This document shows positions 34,801-42,202 of a DNA stretch of 64,000 nt, in pieces. Position numbers and translations under genes: made by a program. This DNA comes from Marinoscillum sp. 108. GTDB lineage: Bacteria > Bacteroidota > Bacteroidia > Cytophagales > Cyclobacteriaceae. Numbering within the stretch: the first letter of the stretch is position 1; each line of letters opens with the position of its first letter. The notes beneath the pieces were generated by a model. The model was not told the DNA's origin, did no database searches, and worked only from the letters and a program-made list of their open reading frames with translations. Where the stretch lies: NCBI RefSeq assembly GCF_902506655.1, contig NZ_LR734808.1, forward strand, positions 1-64,000, in the 5' to 3' direction.

Positions 34801-37800
34801 GATTTTGGAAACAACCTTCATGTAATATCTAAATTCTACGTGATAGGGGATGCTCCCGAAAATGAGCTTTACGAATTGTATGAGCCTGAAAATGTTACTG
34901 CTTATCTAATGAGCAGTGCCTCAATAGGGCTTACCTGGAACTCTTCTGATGGCGCCAGCGAATTTGTCATTCAAAGGTCAGAAGGTGATGCCACCAATTT
35001 TGCGAATGTAGATACCGTAACCAATCAGCTAAAATATGCAGATGTCAATACACTAGACGGTAGACACTACTACTACAGGGTGATTGCTAAGGCAGGTAAT
35101 CTTACTTCATATCCTTCAGAAGAAGCTAATATCATTCATAAAGCATCGCTATTTGAACCTGTTTCCAACGCAGTGACAGAAGATATTACCAGAACGAGTT
35201 ATGGCGGGTCATGGGCAGATTTTGATGGAGATGGCGATGATGACCTTTATGTCACAAATGCATTTGAGCTTGCAGCGAATTTCCTTTATGAAAACACGGG
35301 AAATGGTACTTTCAAAAAGATCATAGGGACGATAGCCACTACGGAAATCGGATTTACCAGATCTGCATCATGGGGAGACTATGACAATGACGGGTTTACG
35401 GACCTCTTCGTGCCATTTAATGGAGAAGGAGATAGAGTTTATAGAAATACCGGAAGCAAGAGTTTTGTGAAAACGAACGCCGTTGTGGCTACCACTACGA
35501 CAGATTTTGGATCAGAATCGGGTGTTTGGGTGGATCTGGATAATGACGGAAACCTTGATCTCGTTACTTCTGCAGGTTTTGTCTTTACCAATGATGGTGC
35601 CGGCGCTCTGGCTCTGTCAGCTACATTAGAATCTCCTGATGGTTTGCTTCCTGACTTGCCAATACTTATCTGGACAGTGAGCAATGTTGATTTTGATAAT
35701 GATGGTGATCAGGATATCTATTTCACAGGAGACCAGCAGAACATGCTCTTTGTGAACGATGGCACCGGTCAGCTATTCTATGTGGAGAACACCATTTCTA
35801 ACGATTTTGTAAGAAGTCGGGGCTACACCTGGGCAGATTTCAATAATGACGGTTTCCTTGATTTGATCACTGGCGACCGAAATACAGAGGCACTTGGTAT
35901 GTACCTCAATGATCAGAGTGGTGGTTTTGAGTTTTTGCATATTACTGCGCTGACCAATGACTATGATGGAGAAGATGATGTTCAATTTGGTAGAGGATAC
36001 ACCAGTGGTGACATGAATAATGATGGTTGGCAAGATCTGGTCTGGACCATAGAAGATAGGGCTTATATTCTCTATAATGCCGGTAATCTCACTTTTGACC
36101 TGGTAGATGTAGATGAGCAGGCATTCCCGGCTACCAACATTTTCTCGCACGTTTCACTGGCTGATGTGAATGGAGATGGTGCATTGGATATTTTCTTGCC
36201 TAATCAGGATTTCAATGGACACAACTATATCTATGTGAACAATGTGAAAACCAACAACTGGATTAGCGTAAAGCTGAAGGGAATTGAATCCAATAGATCC
36301 GGTATTGGTGGACGAGTAAGGGTGAAGGCGAACAATACCTGGCAGGTTCAGGCCGTGACTTCTCAAAATGGTATTAGCAGTGGTAATAGTTTGCGAACAG
36401 AATTCGGAATAGGAACCGCCACGGTGGTTGATAGTATTGCCGTGGATTGGCCATCGGGTCTTACCACCTATGCACTGAATGTTACTCCAAATAAGTTCAT
36501 GACCATGGTGGAGGTTCCAGTGGCATCCGGACCTACAGTAAATGAGGGCGATTCTACAGCCCTGGTAGCACTCTATAATGGTACTGCTGGTGCTGGTTGG
36601 ATTAAGAATGAAGGCTGGTTGGAAGGATCTCCACTCGCATGGGAAGGAGCTAACTTTGATGACAATGGAAGGCTGGTTTCACTGATTCTTAATGATAACA
36701 ACCTGGTTGGAACGATTCCTACAGAGATTACCAACCTTACTGCGTTGGAGGTGCTGGATCTTAGTGGAAACCAACTAACCGGAAAAATTCCGGAAGCACT
36801 GGGTAATATGACCACTCTTTATAACCTTTCGTTGAATGATAATCAACTGCAAGGAACCATACCAGCTTCTGTGGGGTCTTTGGTCAATCTTCAAAACCTG
36901 GATTTGTACAACAATAACTTCCTGGGAGAACTACCTGCTACTTTAGGTAGCTTATCTGAATTGAGACAATTTGAGATCCATAACAATGGCTTCATCGGTT
37001 TTGTGCCAGCCAATATTGGTACGTTGACCAATTTGCAAGTATTGCGTTTGGATCACAATGATTTTGAAGGACCTCTACCTGAAGGATTGGGAGGCATGGC
37101 AAGTTTGCAAGTACTTTATGTGAATGACAACCACTTCACAGAGTCACTTCCCGCTACTCTCGGAGGGCTTAGTGAGCTGTTGCAGTTGAAGGTTCAGAAT
37201 AATGAGTTTTCAGGGGATCTGCCTGCGAGCTTGTCTGCGCTTACAGGTATTCAGTACATAGATATTAGTAATAACCTCTTTTCTGGCTCATTGAGTCCAT
37301 TGGCTGAGTTGGATACCATTTATTATCTAAACGCTGACAGAAACAGGTTCACCGCTCTTCCCGATTTCGCTTCTAATTCTGCTGATACCATTTATGTAAG
37401 GAATAATTCGCTTGATTTCGAAGGGTTTGAGTTGAACGCGAGTTTGATCCAGGATGGAAGGCTTTTGGTTAACCCTCAGGATTCTCTTTTTGCCAGAGTA
37501 GACTCACTTCACAATGTTGGGGTCGGGATTGAGATCTTCTTCGAAATAGGAGGAGCCTCAAATAGCTATACCTGGAAGTTTAATGGCGAGGTGCTCGAAT
37601 CCAGTGATGGCATTGATGTTTTTGAGAGCTCAGTGTTGATTGCGAGTCCTGATACTCCTAACGAAGGTGAATATATTTTGGAGATTACCAATGAAAGCTT
37701 CCCGGATGTGAAGCTGGTAACCAGGCCATTTAATCTGAAACTATCTTCACTTGAGCGGGACAGACAAGCTTTATTAGCATTTAAAGATGCTGTGGATAAA

Positions 37801-39429
37801 GGCGCTTTCAAATTCGATCTGACCACCTGGACAGGAGATGTTTCCAGTAGTTGGGAAGGTGTGACTGTAGAGGAGAATAGGGTTACCGCTCTGTCTTTGC
37901 CTGCGGAGATTGATACAGACCTGACTGACGGTGATCAGAGCAGAATACTGGAGGGTAATGTACCACCATCGTTTGCTGATTTGAGCGGTCTGGTTACTTT
38001 GAATTTGAAAGGTAACTACCTAAGGTCTTTCCCGAATGTCTCCAAGTGGCCTTCTATTACCGCGGTTGACATTAGCAATAACAGGTTGGCATTTAAAGAC
38101 ATCATTCCAAACCTGGGACTGAAGAATACAGCTACATTTAATTATGTTCCTCAGCGCAGGTATGACGAGACCGTTTATGACACCATTCAGGCAGGTGAAA
38201 ACCTTCAGTTGGGTATCCAAATGAGTGGCACAGGCCTTCAGTACCAATGGAAATTTGGGGCTTATATCCCGGGACAGCCTTATAACAATGATGTTGCCAA
38301 TATCACTGGAGCCAATTCCAGAGTACTCCAGATAGAGAGTATTGACTACAGTAAAATGGGAACTTACAGGGTTGAGGTTACTCATCCTCAGGTACCTGAT
38401 CTCACCATTACTAGTAGAAATAAGAACATCATGGCAAGTACTGATATCTTCGGGACCGTCTTTGCCGACAATAGCAATACTTTGCTCACGGATGGTCAGG
38501 TAATTATCTACAGAAGAACTCCAGCTGGGCCATTTGTTTCAGAGGATACCACAGAGGTGGATGCTACCGGATTATATGGATTCAGTAATGTGGTTTTGGG
38601 AGATTTCATTGCCTTGGCCAGACCCGTTCGAAGCATCTTCCCAAATACCATTCCTACCTATTATGAGCAGGCTGAGCTGTATGCTGATGCCACCACCATA
38701 GAGGTGAGAGAAAGGATAGAGGGAGTTGATATCCAGATGATCTTTTATCAGGATCCTACAATTATTGAAACCGGTGCGGATTTCGTAGGAGAGCTGTTTA
38801 CTGATATTGAAGATCAGGGAATTGTTGATGAAGAAGGCTCCAGAGTCAATGCTCGACGAAAAGTTAAGCGAGCGGCTTGTTCCATGCGTAGGTTTGTGAG
38901 GAGTGGAAGAGGTGTCCAGGAGGACATTTATGAACTCTACGCTTATGTGGAATCGGACGACGAAGGAAGGTTTAACTTCGAGGGTGTAGAAGAAGGTAAA
39001 TACCTGCTGAACATTGAATACCCCGGAGTTCCGATGGACCCGAGTTCAGATATTGAGTTTATAGTAGGAGGAGATAAGGAAAATCAGTTATTTACGCTTA
39101 CTGCTGTGATTACGGAGAATGGAATTGAGGTGGAAGCTACTGAAGTCTTATACTCTCTGAAACCATATATTAAAGATGTAAGGTTGTATCCAAACCCTAC
39201 TGAAAGCATACTCACAGCGGACTTTCTGGTTTACCGAAAACTCAATGATCTGAAGATGGAAGTAGTGGATGTGAAAGGTATTAAGCTATGGGAGCAGGCG
39301 CTTAACCCTAAAATGGGAGTTCAAAGCACCAGAGTAGATTTGACTACCTATCCCACAGGAGTATACTTCATAGTCTTTACCGATGAGGCCGGAACGTTTA
39401 GGCAGCAGGTGAAGATCGGCAAGAAATAG
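28801..39429 (+). CDS. Giant multidomain LRR / FG-GAP / ASPIC-UnbV surface protein with type-A T9SS signal
   Basis: This 3542-aa secreted protein has a signal peptide (~1-22), a charged coiled segment (~30-240), and leucine-rich repeat blocks at ~255-800, ~905-1270, ~1360-1560, ~2581-2880 and ~2982-3090, several opened by an LRRNT-like pattern (DSLALVDLYFALNG, SALVAFYNT, STALVALYNG). Ig-like domains lie between blocks, FnIII-like stretches near 1830 and 2020, FG-GAP/VCBS repeats at ~2133-2470 (WADFDGDGDDDLYV) and an ASPIC/UnbV domain at ~2480-2571. The end is a module shared with two neighbours (~3210-3450) plus a type-A T9SS domain (~3458-3542, LYPNPTESILTADF, closing RQQVKIGKK). It is probably an adhesin or polymer-binding surface protein; ligand unknown. 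The reading frame is continuous over 10.6 kb. Confidence 0.9.
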   Translation: MKTKIITASIVVLSLIANVLGAQEIRKATESEISTYKEQLSKKTEEHRTDLTANPSANTTNVAQSTPKAQEQTSAQKIEEKMALENTDKSIEYRELALERVIKEFNEKKQKPMQDVGQPSFERVTPKSAEDLKESGDVFLEDEDLKALKLSIHQKNIDDQKRLIENGFGSANERTSVRNTKAAEVKPTSTKDDSWYQSLTGGSQSHNMGTWADREEELKRQARERSQQRVTRDSRQAERISFQADSTVTSDSLALVDLYFALNGDFWYDNSNWLSGPVNTWAGVDWASYEYEEVGDTSSTFKTVVFVTGLTLYDNNLSGALPASIGDLDSLSYLNLGYNSITGDLPAEIGNLTKLSYLDIGGNFFTSLPGTIGNLTNLDGLSIWNRTYDNEGYFVTDGMTDLPTSLWTLTQINSLDLGGHQLSSIPGELGNLTNLGYLWLWGNALQSLPTSIGNLANLEVLYLDGNQITSVPSEIGSLTKLRELNLGQNQLTELPEAIGSLDSLRYLYAHNNQLTSLPTGIGSLPKLEYIGLWHNFLTTDISDFFGLSTLQSLVIYDNQLTGTLDGVSGLTNIHELSIGSNQISGSIPPEIGSLTNLNYLWVDNNQLSGSLPAELFELPAIQQIDVGYNQITGEFPVTSGTESLYQLRLGGNGITALSSGIGNFPGLVSLSIEFNEISGSLPAELSGDTSLVYFYAYRNQLSGTIPESYSSLTHLAELVLDDNLFDGELPTAIGSWTEMSLFSISRNGFVGAVPASLNNLEFLQELWIDNNQLTSLPDLSGLYSLSGVWAYNNYFEFDDFEPLMQTYAGFNLGPQYIPEPTFEIVSEGTEVLIDATVGGSQNHYQWYFNGEWLNAGDTSVLVISNLNRESAGTYWCEIYNDSVTNQTGLHLYSGDQTYWISAPVSPGDSLALVDIYKATRGRDWYNANNWLKSPVAMWEGVFLKDGRVTKLDLYDKNMQRGLPPSIGDLDALEWLSLYYNPGLQSIPGELYSLTNLHYLDLDITGITKISPSISLLTNMDTLWIGGNNYETKIPVEVFSLTKLKVLEMAGAGFRGAIPNEIGSLTELEALWISNMPKVRGDIPASMASLSKLSFLNLSGTPFTGGLENIAGITSLKSLFLYNSPLALTTLPSSLSGLTNLESLNMSGGDFSAGLPAVIWEFNQLKRLTLAYMQITEVPAELSALSLEYLNIGNNSITGGLPADMNVDQMKYIYFHNNEIDDISVLENASLLETLIGYNNRLDFADLTPLVSYFENNQGFFDVSYQQPLPVSSDYIQLSVGESLNLSVDITPDSITYIDWFHNGSYVGSGTTFTIDSVTNPHSDGYYEAYLYHDVISSLAGLQLYTPPVEVQVVEAVLEADSSALVAFYNTIDNSSERLYNWLEGPVETWEGVEAYGGRVYGLSLYGLEGSLSGTALSGLDALSFISIYGGNLAGGIPAEIFSLPNLNFIDLAYNNLSGSIPLEIGNASQLGYIGFSGNLLSGAIPSEIGQIGNLNELFLDNNRLTGAVPESFNQVQWGALGLDRNHLEDLPAGLDTALMYAYHVNFEYNQFDYEDLARASGNTVYSDYTYAPQESTRDIYFTGDATVGGTVTLHAERQDPNDEFYWYKADKNSYEPYYFEFGYTGTDSTFTFTIDSDWDQTKYMAVVRNSGYKNGDYRFLSSQLVVDPYERRFASSMSASPIEASSSGSDIGGVGAPDTPPIMEGEGWEWWLYDSWWHNAIEPDLDTLKMYYSDSAIAIDYVRLHSPGGELNVTTMTLHGTGGEKLVVPVYREIYQHENQLKFPKTSFSVNQIDFAVTNGSVDAIEIGDSGADGIDPPMLSDFYTEIGRDYLFVEVINPGFADYIVLERGTDGVNFDVIDTIGFTGWYFDAVSPGTYYYRAKAGYPTFGAESGYSNVLETGNCNPVVPLDKVWAGVSTGLGDYEGITSTRDSVFIYESWSYATFNVSDMTAGWYDQFWGYHEELGFFREKCDNLSGYSEYGQVSEVSAVYENDTLYLEWKDFGNNLHVISKFYVIGDAPENELYELYEPENVTAYLMSSASIGLTWNSSDGASEFVIQRSEGDATNFANVDTVTNQLKYADVNTLDGRHYYYRVIAKAGNLTSYPSEEANIIHKASLFEPVSNAVTEDITRTSYGGSWADFDGDGDDDLYVTNAFELAANFLYENTGNGTFKKIIGTIATTEIGFTRSASWGDYDNDGFTDLFVPFNGEGDRVYRNTGSKSFVKTNAVVATTTTDFGSESGVWVDLDNDGNLDLVTSAGFVFTNDGAGALALSATLESPDGLLPDLPILIWTVSNVDFDNDGDQDIYFTGDQQNMLFVNDGTGQLFYVENTISNDFVRSRGYTWADFNNDGFLDLITGDRNTEALGMYLNDQSGGFEFLHITALTNDYDGEDDVQFGRGYTSGDMNNDGWQDLVWTIEDRAYILYNAGNLTFDLVDVDEQAFPATNIFSHVSLADVNGDGALDIFLPNQDFNGHNYIYVNNVKTNNWISVKLKGIESNRSGIGGRVRVKANNTWQVQAVTSQNGISSGNSLRTEFGIGTATVVDSIAVDWPSGLTTYALNVTPNKFMTMVEVPVASGPTVNEGDSTALVALYNGTAGAGWIKNEGWLEGSPLAWEGANFDDNGRLVSLILNDNNLVGTIPTEITNLTALEVLDLSGNQLTGKIPEALGNMTTLYNLSLNDNQLQGTIPASVGSLVNLQNLDLYNNNFLGELPATLGSLSELRQFEIHNNGFIGFVPANIGTLTNLQVLRLDHNDFEGPLPEGLGGMASLQVLYVNDNHFTESLPATLGGLSELLQLKVQNNEFSGDLPASLSALTGIQYIDISNNLFSGSLSPLAELDTIYYLNADRNRFTALPDFASNSADTIYVRNNSLDFEGFELNASLIQDGRLLVNPQDSLFARVDSLHNVGVGIEIFFEIGGASNSYTWKFNGEVLESSDGIDVFESSVLIASPDTPNEGEYILEITNESFPDVKLVTRPFNLKLSSLERDRQALLAFKDAVDKGAFKFDLTTWTGDVSSSWEGVTVEENRVTALSLPAEIDTDLTDGDQSRILEGNVPPSFADLSGLVTLNLKGNYLRSFPNVSKWPSITAVDISNNRLAFKDIIPNLGLKNTATFNYVPQRRYDETVYDTIQAGENLQLGIQMSGTGLQYQWKFGAYIPGQPYNNDVANITGANSRVLQIESIDYSKMGTYRVEVTHPQVPDLTITSRNKNIMASTDIFGTVFADNSNTLLTDGQVIIYRRTPAGPFVSEDTTEVDATGLYGFSNVVLGDFIALARPVRSIFPNTIPTYYEQAELYADATTIEVRERIEGVDIQMIFYQDPTIIETGADFVGELFTDIEDQGIVDEEGSRVNARRKVKRAACSMRRFVRSGRGVQEDIYELYAYVESDDEGRFNFEGVEEGKYLLNIEYPGVPMDPSSDIEFIVGGDKENQLFTLTAVITENGIEVEATEVLYSLKPYIKDVRLYPNPTESILTADFLVYRKLNDLKMEVVDVKGIKLWEQALNPKMGVQSTRVDLTTYPTGVYFIVFTDEAGTFRQQVKIGKK

Positions 39430-39450
39430 TTTCGAACCTTCGGAACAGTA

Positions 39451-39485
39451 AACGTCCTCTCAGAACCTGAGAGGACGTTTTTTTT
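39451..39485 (+). terminator. Strong intrinsic terminator after the giant LRR protein
   Basis: The 13-bp perfect stem AACGTCCTCTCAG / CTGAGAGGACGTT with a 3-nt loop runs into eight or more T residues, 22 bp after the stop codon. Confidence 0.92.
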
Positions 39486-39511
39486 ATTCAGGCACCTGAT
39501 AGGAGAGAACT

Positions 39512-39557
39512 ACCTATTTTTAGGTACTGCATCTTCATAATGGCATAATTACATTTG
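39512..39557 (+). promoter_or_regulatory. Promoter region of the S74 / LRR two-gene unit
   Basis: The palindrome ACCTATTTTTAGGT lies at 39512-39525, and TACATTTG at 39550-39557 matches the TAnnTTTG -7 consensus exactly, 26 bp before the ATG. The palindrome lies in or just upstream of the -35 region. Confidence 0.5.
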
Positions 39558-39583
39558 TTCTTTAATATATACAACGCGTAATT

Positions 39584-42190
39584 ATGAAATATCTGTCACT
39601 AGTATTTGCCTTATGTTTTACACTTTCATCCTATGGTCAGAAGATTCCTTTTCAGGGAAAACTCACTGAAAATGATGAGCCTGTTACAGGTACGAAGGAC
39701 CTTACATTTAGTTTTGAATCTACCGAATGGACTGAAACACATTCGAGTGTGTCTATTCTCGATGGTTTTTACAGTGTGGTACTGGGGAGCATCACACCTC
39801 TACCAGACGACCTGTTTGAATCTTCCGATGAAGCAAGCTTGATCATATCCGTAGGAGAGATAAGTTTAAGCCCCATTACCATCTATCAACCCTATAAGCA
39901 GAAAGTATTTACGGACACATATGATGGGACCACTGATCAGCCTGCCCTGACTGTCAACAGATCAGGATCCGCGGGATCGAGTTTTGCAGCTGCAGAAGTG
40001 ATCGCGGAGATGGATGATGATTCTTATGCCCTCTATGGGCAAGCCACAGGAGCTGGAAGCAATTATGCTGTATATGGTTACGCCAATGGAGAAGGGGCCA
40101 CTAACTGGGGTACCTTCGGGATAGCCAGAGGTGCTGGAGATGGCTCGGAGGGCTATGGTACGGGCTCATATAACAATGGTGCTGTTGGGTATGCTAGAGA
40201 CAACATCTGGGGCAATACCGGGGTTTGGGGCCGCGCGTATGGAGCCCAGGGAGTTGATAACATAGGAGTAGCTGGTTGGGCTGAAGTGAACAATGGCTCC
40301 GATACCATCCTAAACCAAGGAGTATTAGGCCGTGCTTTGGGCCCGGGGATTAACTATGGTGTTCATGGTATAGCTGAGGCAGGCGTGGAGAACTGGGCCG
40401 GTTGGTTTGATGGTAATGTGAATGTCAATGGAGAATTGATGGTCAATGGCGAGCCTTTTTCTGGAGGTTCATCTACTGGAGTTCCAGATTCCATTGAAGC
40501 TACAGATATCAAACTTTTGAATGCCGAGGGAAAATTGAGAACCCACCTCAATATATATGAACCGACCAATGCTGGTAGTCTCGTGCTTTATGGAGCCAAC
40601 GATTCCACGAAAGTGATTGTAGGAAGTTCCTATTCAGGATATGGTGGATATATCGGTTTATATGACTCTTTAAGAAATCAGGGAGCTCGCTTGTTTGTGA
40701 ATACCAAAGGGGTGGGTAACCTTTATACCTACGATGCTAATCATAAGGTAGCAGGATGGTTTGGTAACCAGGGCAACACCGGTGGCTTTATGCAATTGGC
40801 CGGTTATGATCAGAGTGGGGTTTTTACTGGCGCTACCTACACAGGAATGGCCTCATGGAACAATGGGCTACCCTACTTCATCATGGAGGGGTCATCAGAA
40901 GATCCGTTTACGACCTTGGTGGAGTTCGGTGCCAGTTTGAATGGACAAAGCAGTGAGGTTCCTTATTTCAATATGAATTCGAGTACCCGTGCCATAAATG
41001 GTCAAAGTGCTGCTATTTCTTTGGGAGTGAGTGAGCAGGACCTGGGATTTTTGGAGCTCCATGGTGGCAATGATCGCAATTGGGACGTAAGAGCAGTGCT
41101 CCAGGTAGATTCAGTAGGCTCTCTGGGTACGGCTGGCAGATTGGAGTTACTAGGGCCTTTAGGAGATGTTGATAATAACGTGAAGGGAATTATGCGGGTT
41201 GGGGCGAATAATGATGCGGGAGGTACAGACCCTTCAGGCGTGAGTGGTGAAATGATACTCTTTGGTACCAATACACCAAACGTGATCATGGGGGGTAAAC
41301 AGTGGGAAAATAATGACCTTGCGAAAATGGAATTGTTGGGATCGAAATCTGATGGAGGTTCCTGGGCACTTCCAAACATTGGACTAGACGTATTTTCGGA
41401 TGGTACTTATGATGCTGGTGCGATTAATATGTTCAATACGGTTGATGGAGCCTCATTTCAGACCGTGAGTCTGAGTAGCAACGGTAGCAATAACGGAGCG
41501 CAATTCACCCTTAGCTCGGCAGATGCTACTAATATGGTGACTATAGAATCATCCGCCACTGATGGTGTACAGGGCGGAGAGATTACGCTCTTATCCTCCG
41601 TGCCAGGCAGTGGTATTAGAATGTACGGAGGTACTGATTTCTCTGCCGATAGCAATCCTGTAGCTCAGAGTCATATAGCTGTTCATGACAGTGACTCCAC
41701 CTATGTTAATCTTTGGGGGAGTGGGGACATTGATGTCTCAGGGACTATTTCCGGACAGACTGTGGTGCAAACTTCGGATCAGAGACTAAAAGATAATATA
41801 CAGACGCAGATGAACTCCCTTGAGAAAATCAAATCTCTTCGTGGGGTGACCTTTGAGTGGAAAAGTGACCCTTCGAATGAACAGCACATTGGTTTTATCG
41901 CGCAGGAAGTGCAAGAGATATATCCTGAAATGGTTACAACAAATGAAGATGGATACAAAGCTGTCAATTATGCGGTATTAGTATCATCGCTGGTGGAGGC
42001 CATCAAGGAATTGGATAAAAAGGTGAACATGTTGGCAGATGAGAATGCTAAAATGAAGGCAGAGCTGTCTGCAGCATCATCAAAATCATCCGAAATAGAA
42101 CAGCTCAGATCGGAGATAGCATCTATCAGGGAACTACTCTTAAGCCCAACGAAAGAGTCTGAAGCTACAACAATCGGTCAGAACCGATAG
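39584..42190 (+). CDS. Secreted tail-fibre-like protein with peptidase S74 intramolecular chaperone domain
   Basis: The 868-aa protein has a signal peptide (~1-18, ending SYGQ), a beta-rich N-terminal domain, a stretch of YGVYG/AVYGYA-like Gly-rich repeats (~150-290) as in trimeric tail fibres, and a C-terminal peptidase S74 domain (~727-800). The presumed Ser-Lys dyad is Ser731/Lys736 in SDQRLKD, followed by VTFEWK and HIGFIAQEVQEIYPE. A coiled coil (~800-850) closes the chain. S74 domains trimerise phage fibres and then cut themselves off. Here the gene sits 12 bp before an LRR/T9SS protein gene and has no T9SS tail of its own. The start has an exact TAnnTTTG box upstream. Confidence 0.88.
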   Translation: MKYLSLVFALCFTLSSYGQKIPFQGKLTENDEPVTGTKDLTFSFESTEWTETHSSVSILDGFYSVVLGSITPLPDDLFESSDEASLIISVGEISLSPITIYQPYKQKVFTDTYDGTTDQPALTVNRSGSAGSSFAAAEVIAEMDDDSYALYGQATGAGSNYAVYGYANGEGATNWGTFGIARGAGDGSEGYGTGSYNNGAVGYARDNIWGNTGVWGRAYGAQGVDNIGVAGWAEVNNGSDTILNQGVLGRALGPGINYGVHGIAEAGVENWAGWFDGNVNVNGELMVNGEPFSGGSSTGVPDSIEATDIKLLNAEGKLRTHLNIYEPTNAGSLVLYGANDSTKVIVGSSYSGYGGYIGLYDSLRNQGARLFVNTKGVGNLYTYDANHKVAGWFGNQGNTGGFMQLAGYDQSGVFTGATYTGMASWNNGLPYFIMEGSSEDPFTTLVEFGASLNGQSSEVPYFNMNSSTRAINGQSAAISLGVSEQDLGFLELHGGNDRNWDVRAVLQVDSVGSLGTAGRLELLGPLGDVDNNVKGIMRVGANNDAGGTDPSGVSGEMILFGTNTPNVIMGGKQWENNDLAKMELLGSKSDGGSWALPNIGLDVFSDGTYDAGAINMFNTVDGASFQTVSLSSNGSNNGAQFTLSSADATNMVTIESSATDGVQGGEITLLSSVPGSGIRMYGGTDFSADSNPVAQSHIAVHDSDSTYVNLWGSGDIDVSGTISGQTVVQTSDQRLKDNIQTQMNSLEKIKSLRGVTFEWKSDPSNEQHIGFIAQEVQEIYPEMVTTNEDGYKAVNYAVLVSSLVEAIKELDKKVNMLADENAKMKAELSAASSKSSEIEQLRSEIASIRELLLSPTKESEATTIGQNR

Positions 42191-42202
42191 GAGAAGTACA
42201 GG

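Noticed and set aside
39584-42190. Prophage remnant suggested by the tail-fibre and S74 domains
   Set aside because: No other phage genes are nearby, the protein has a bacterial signal peptide, and it sits in a unit with a T9SS protein.
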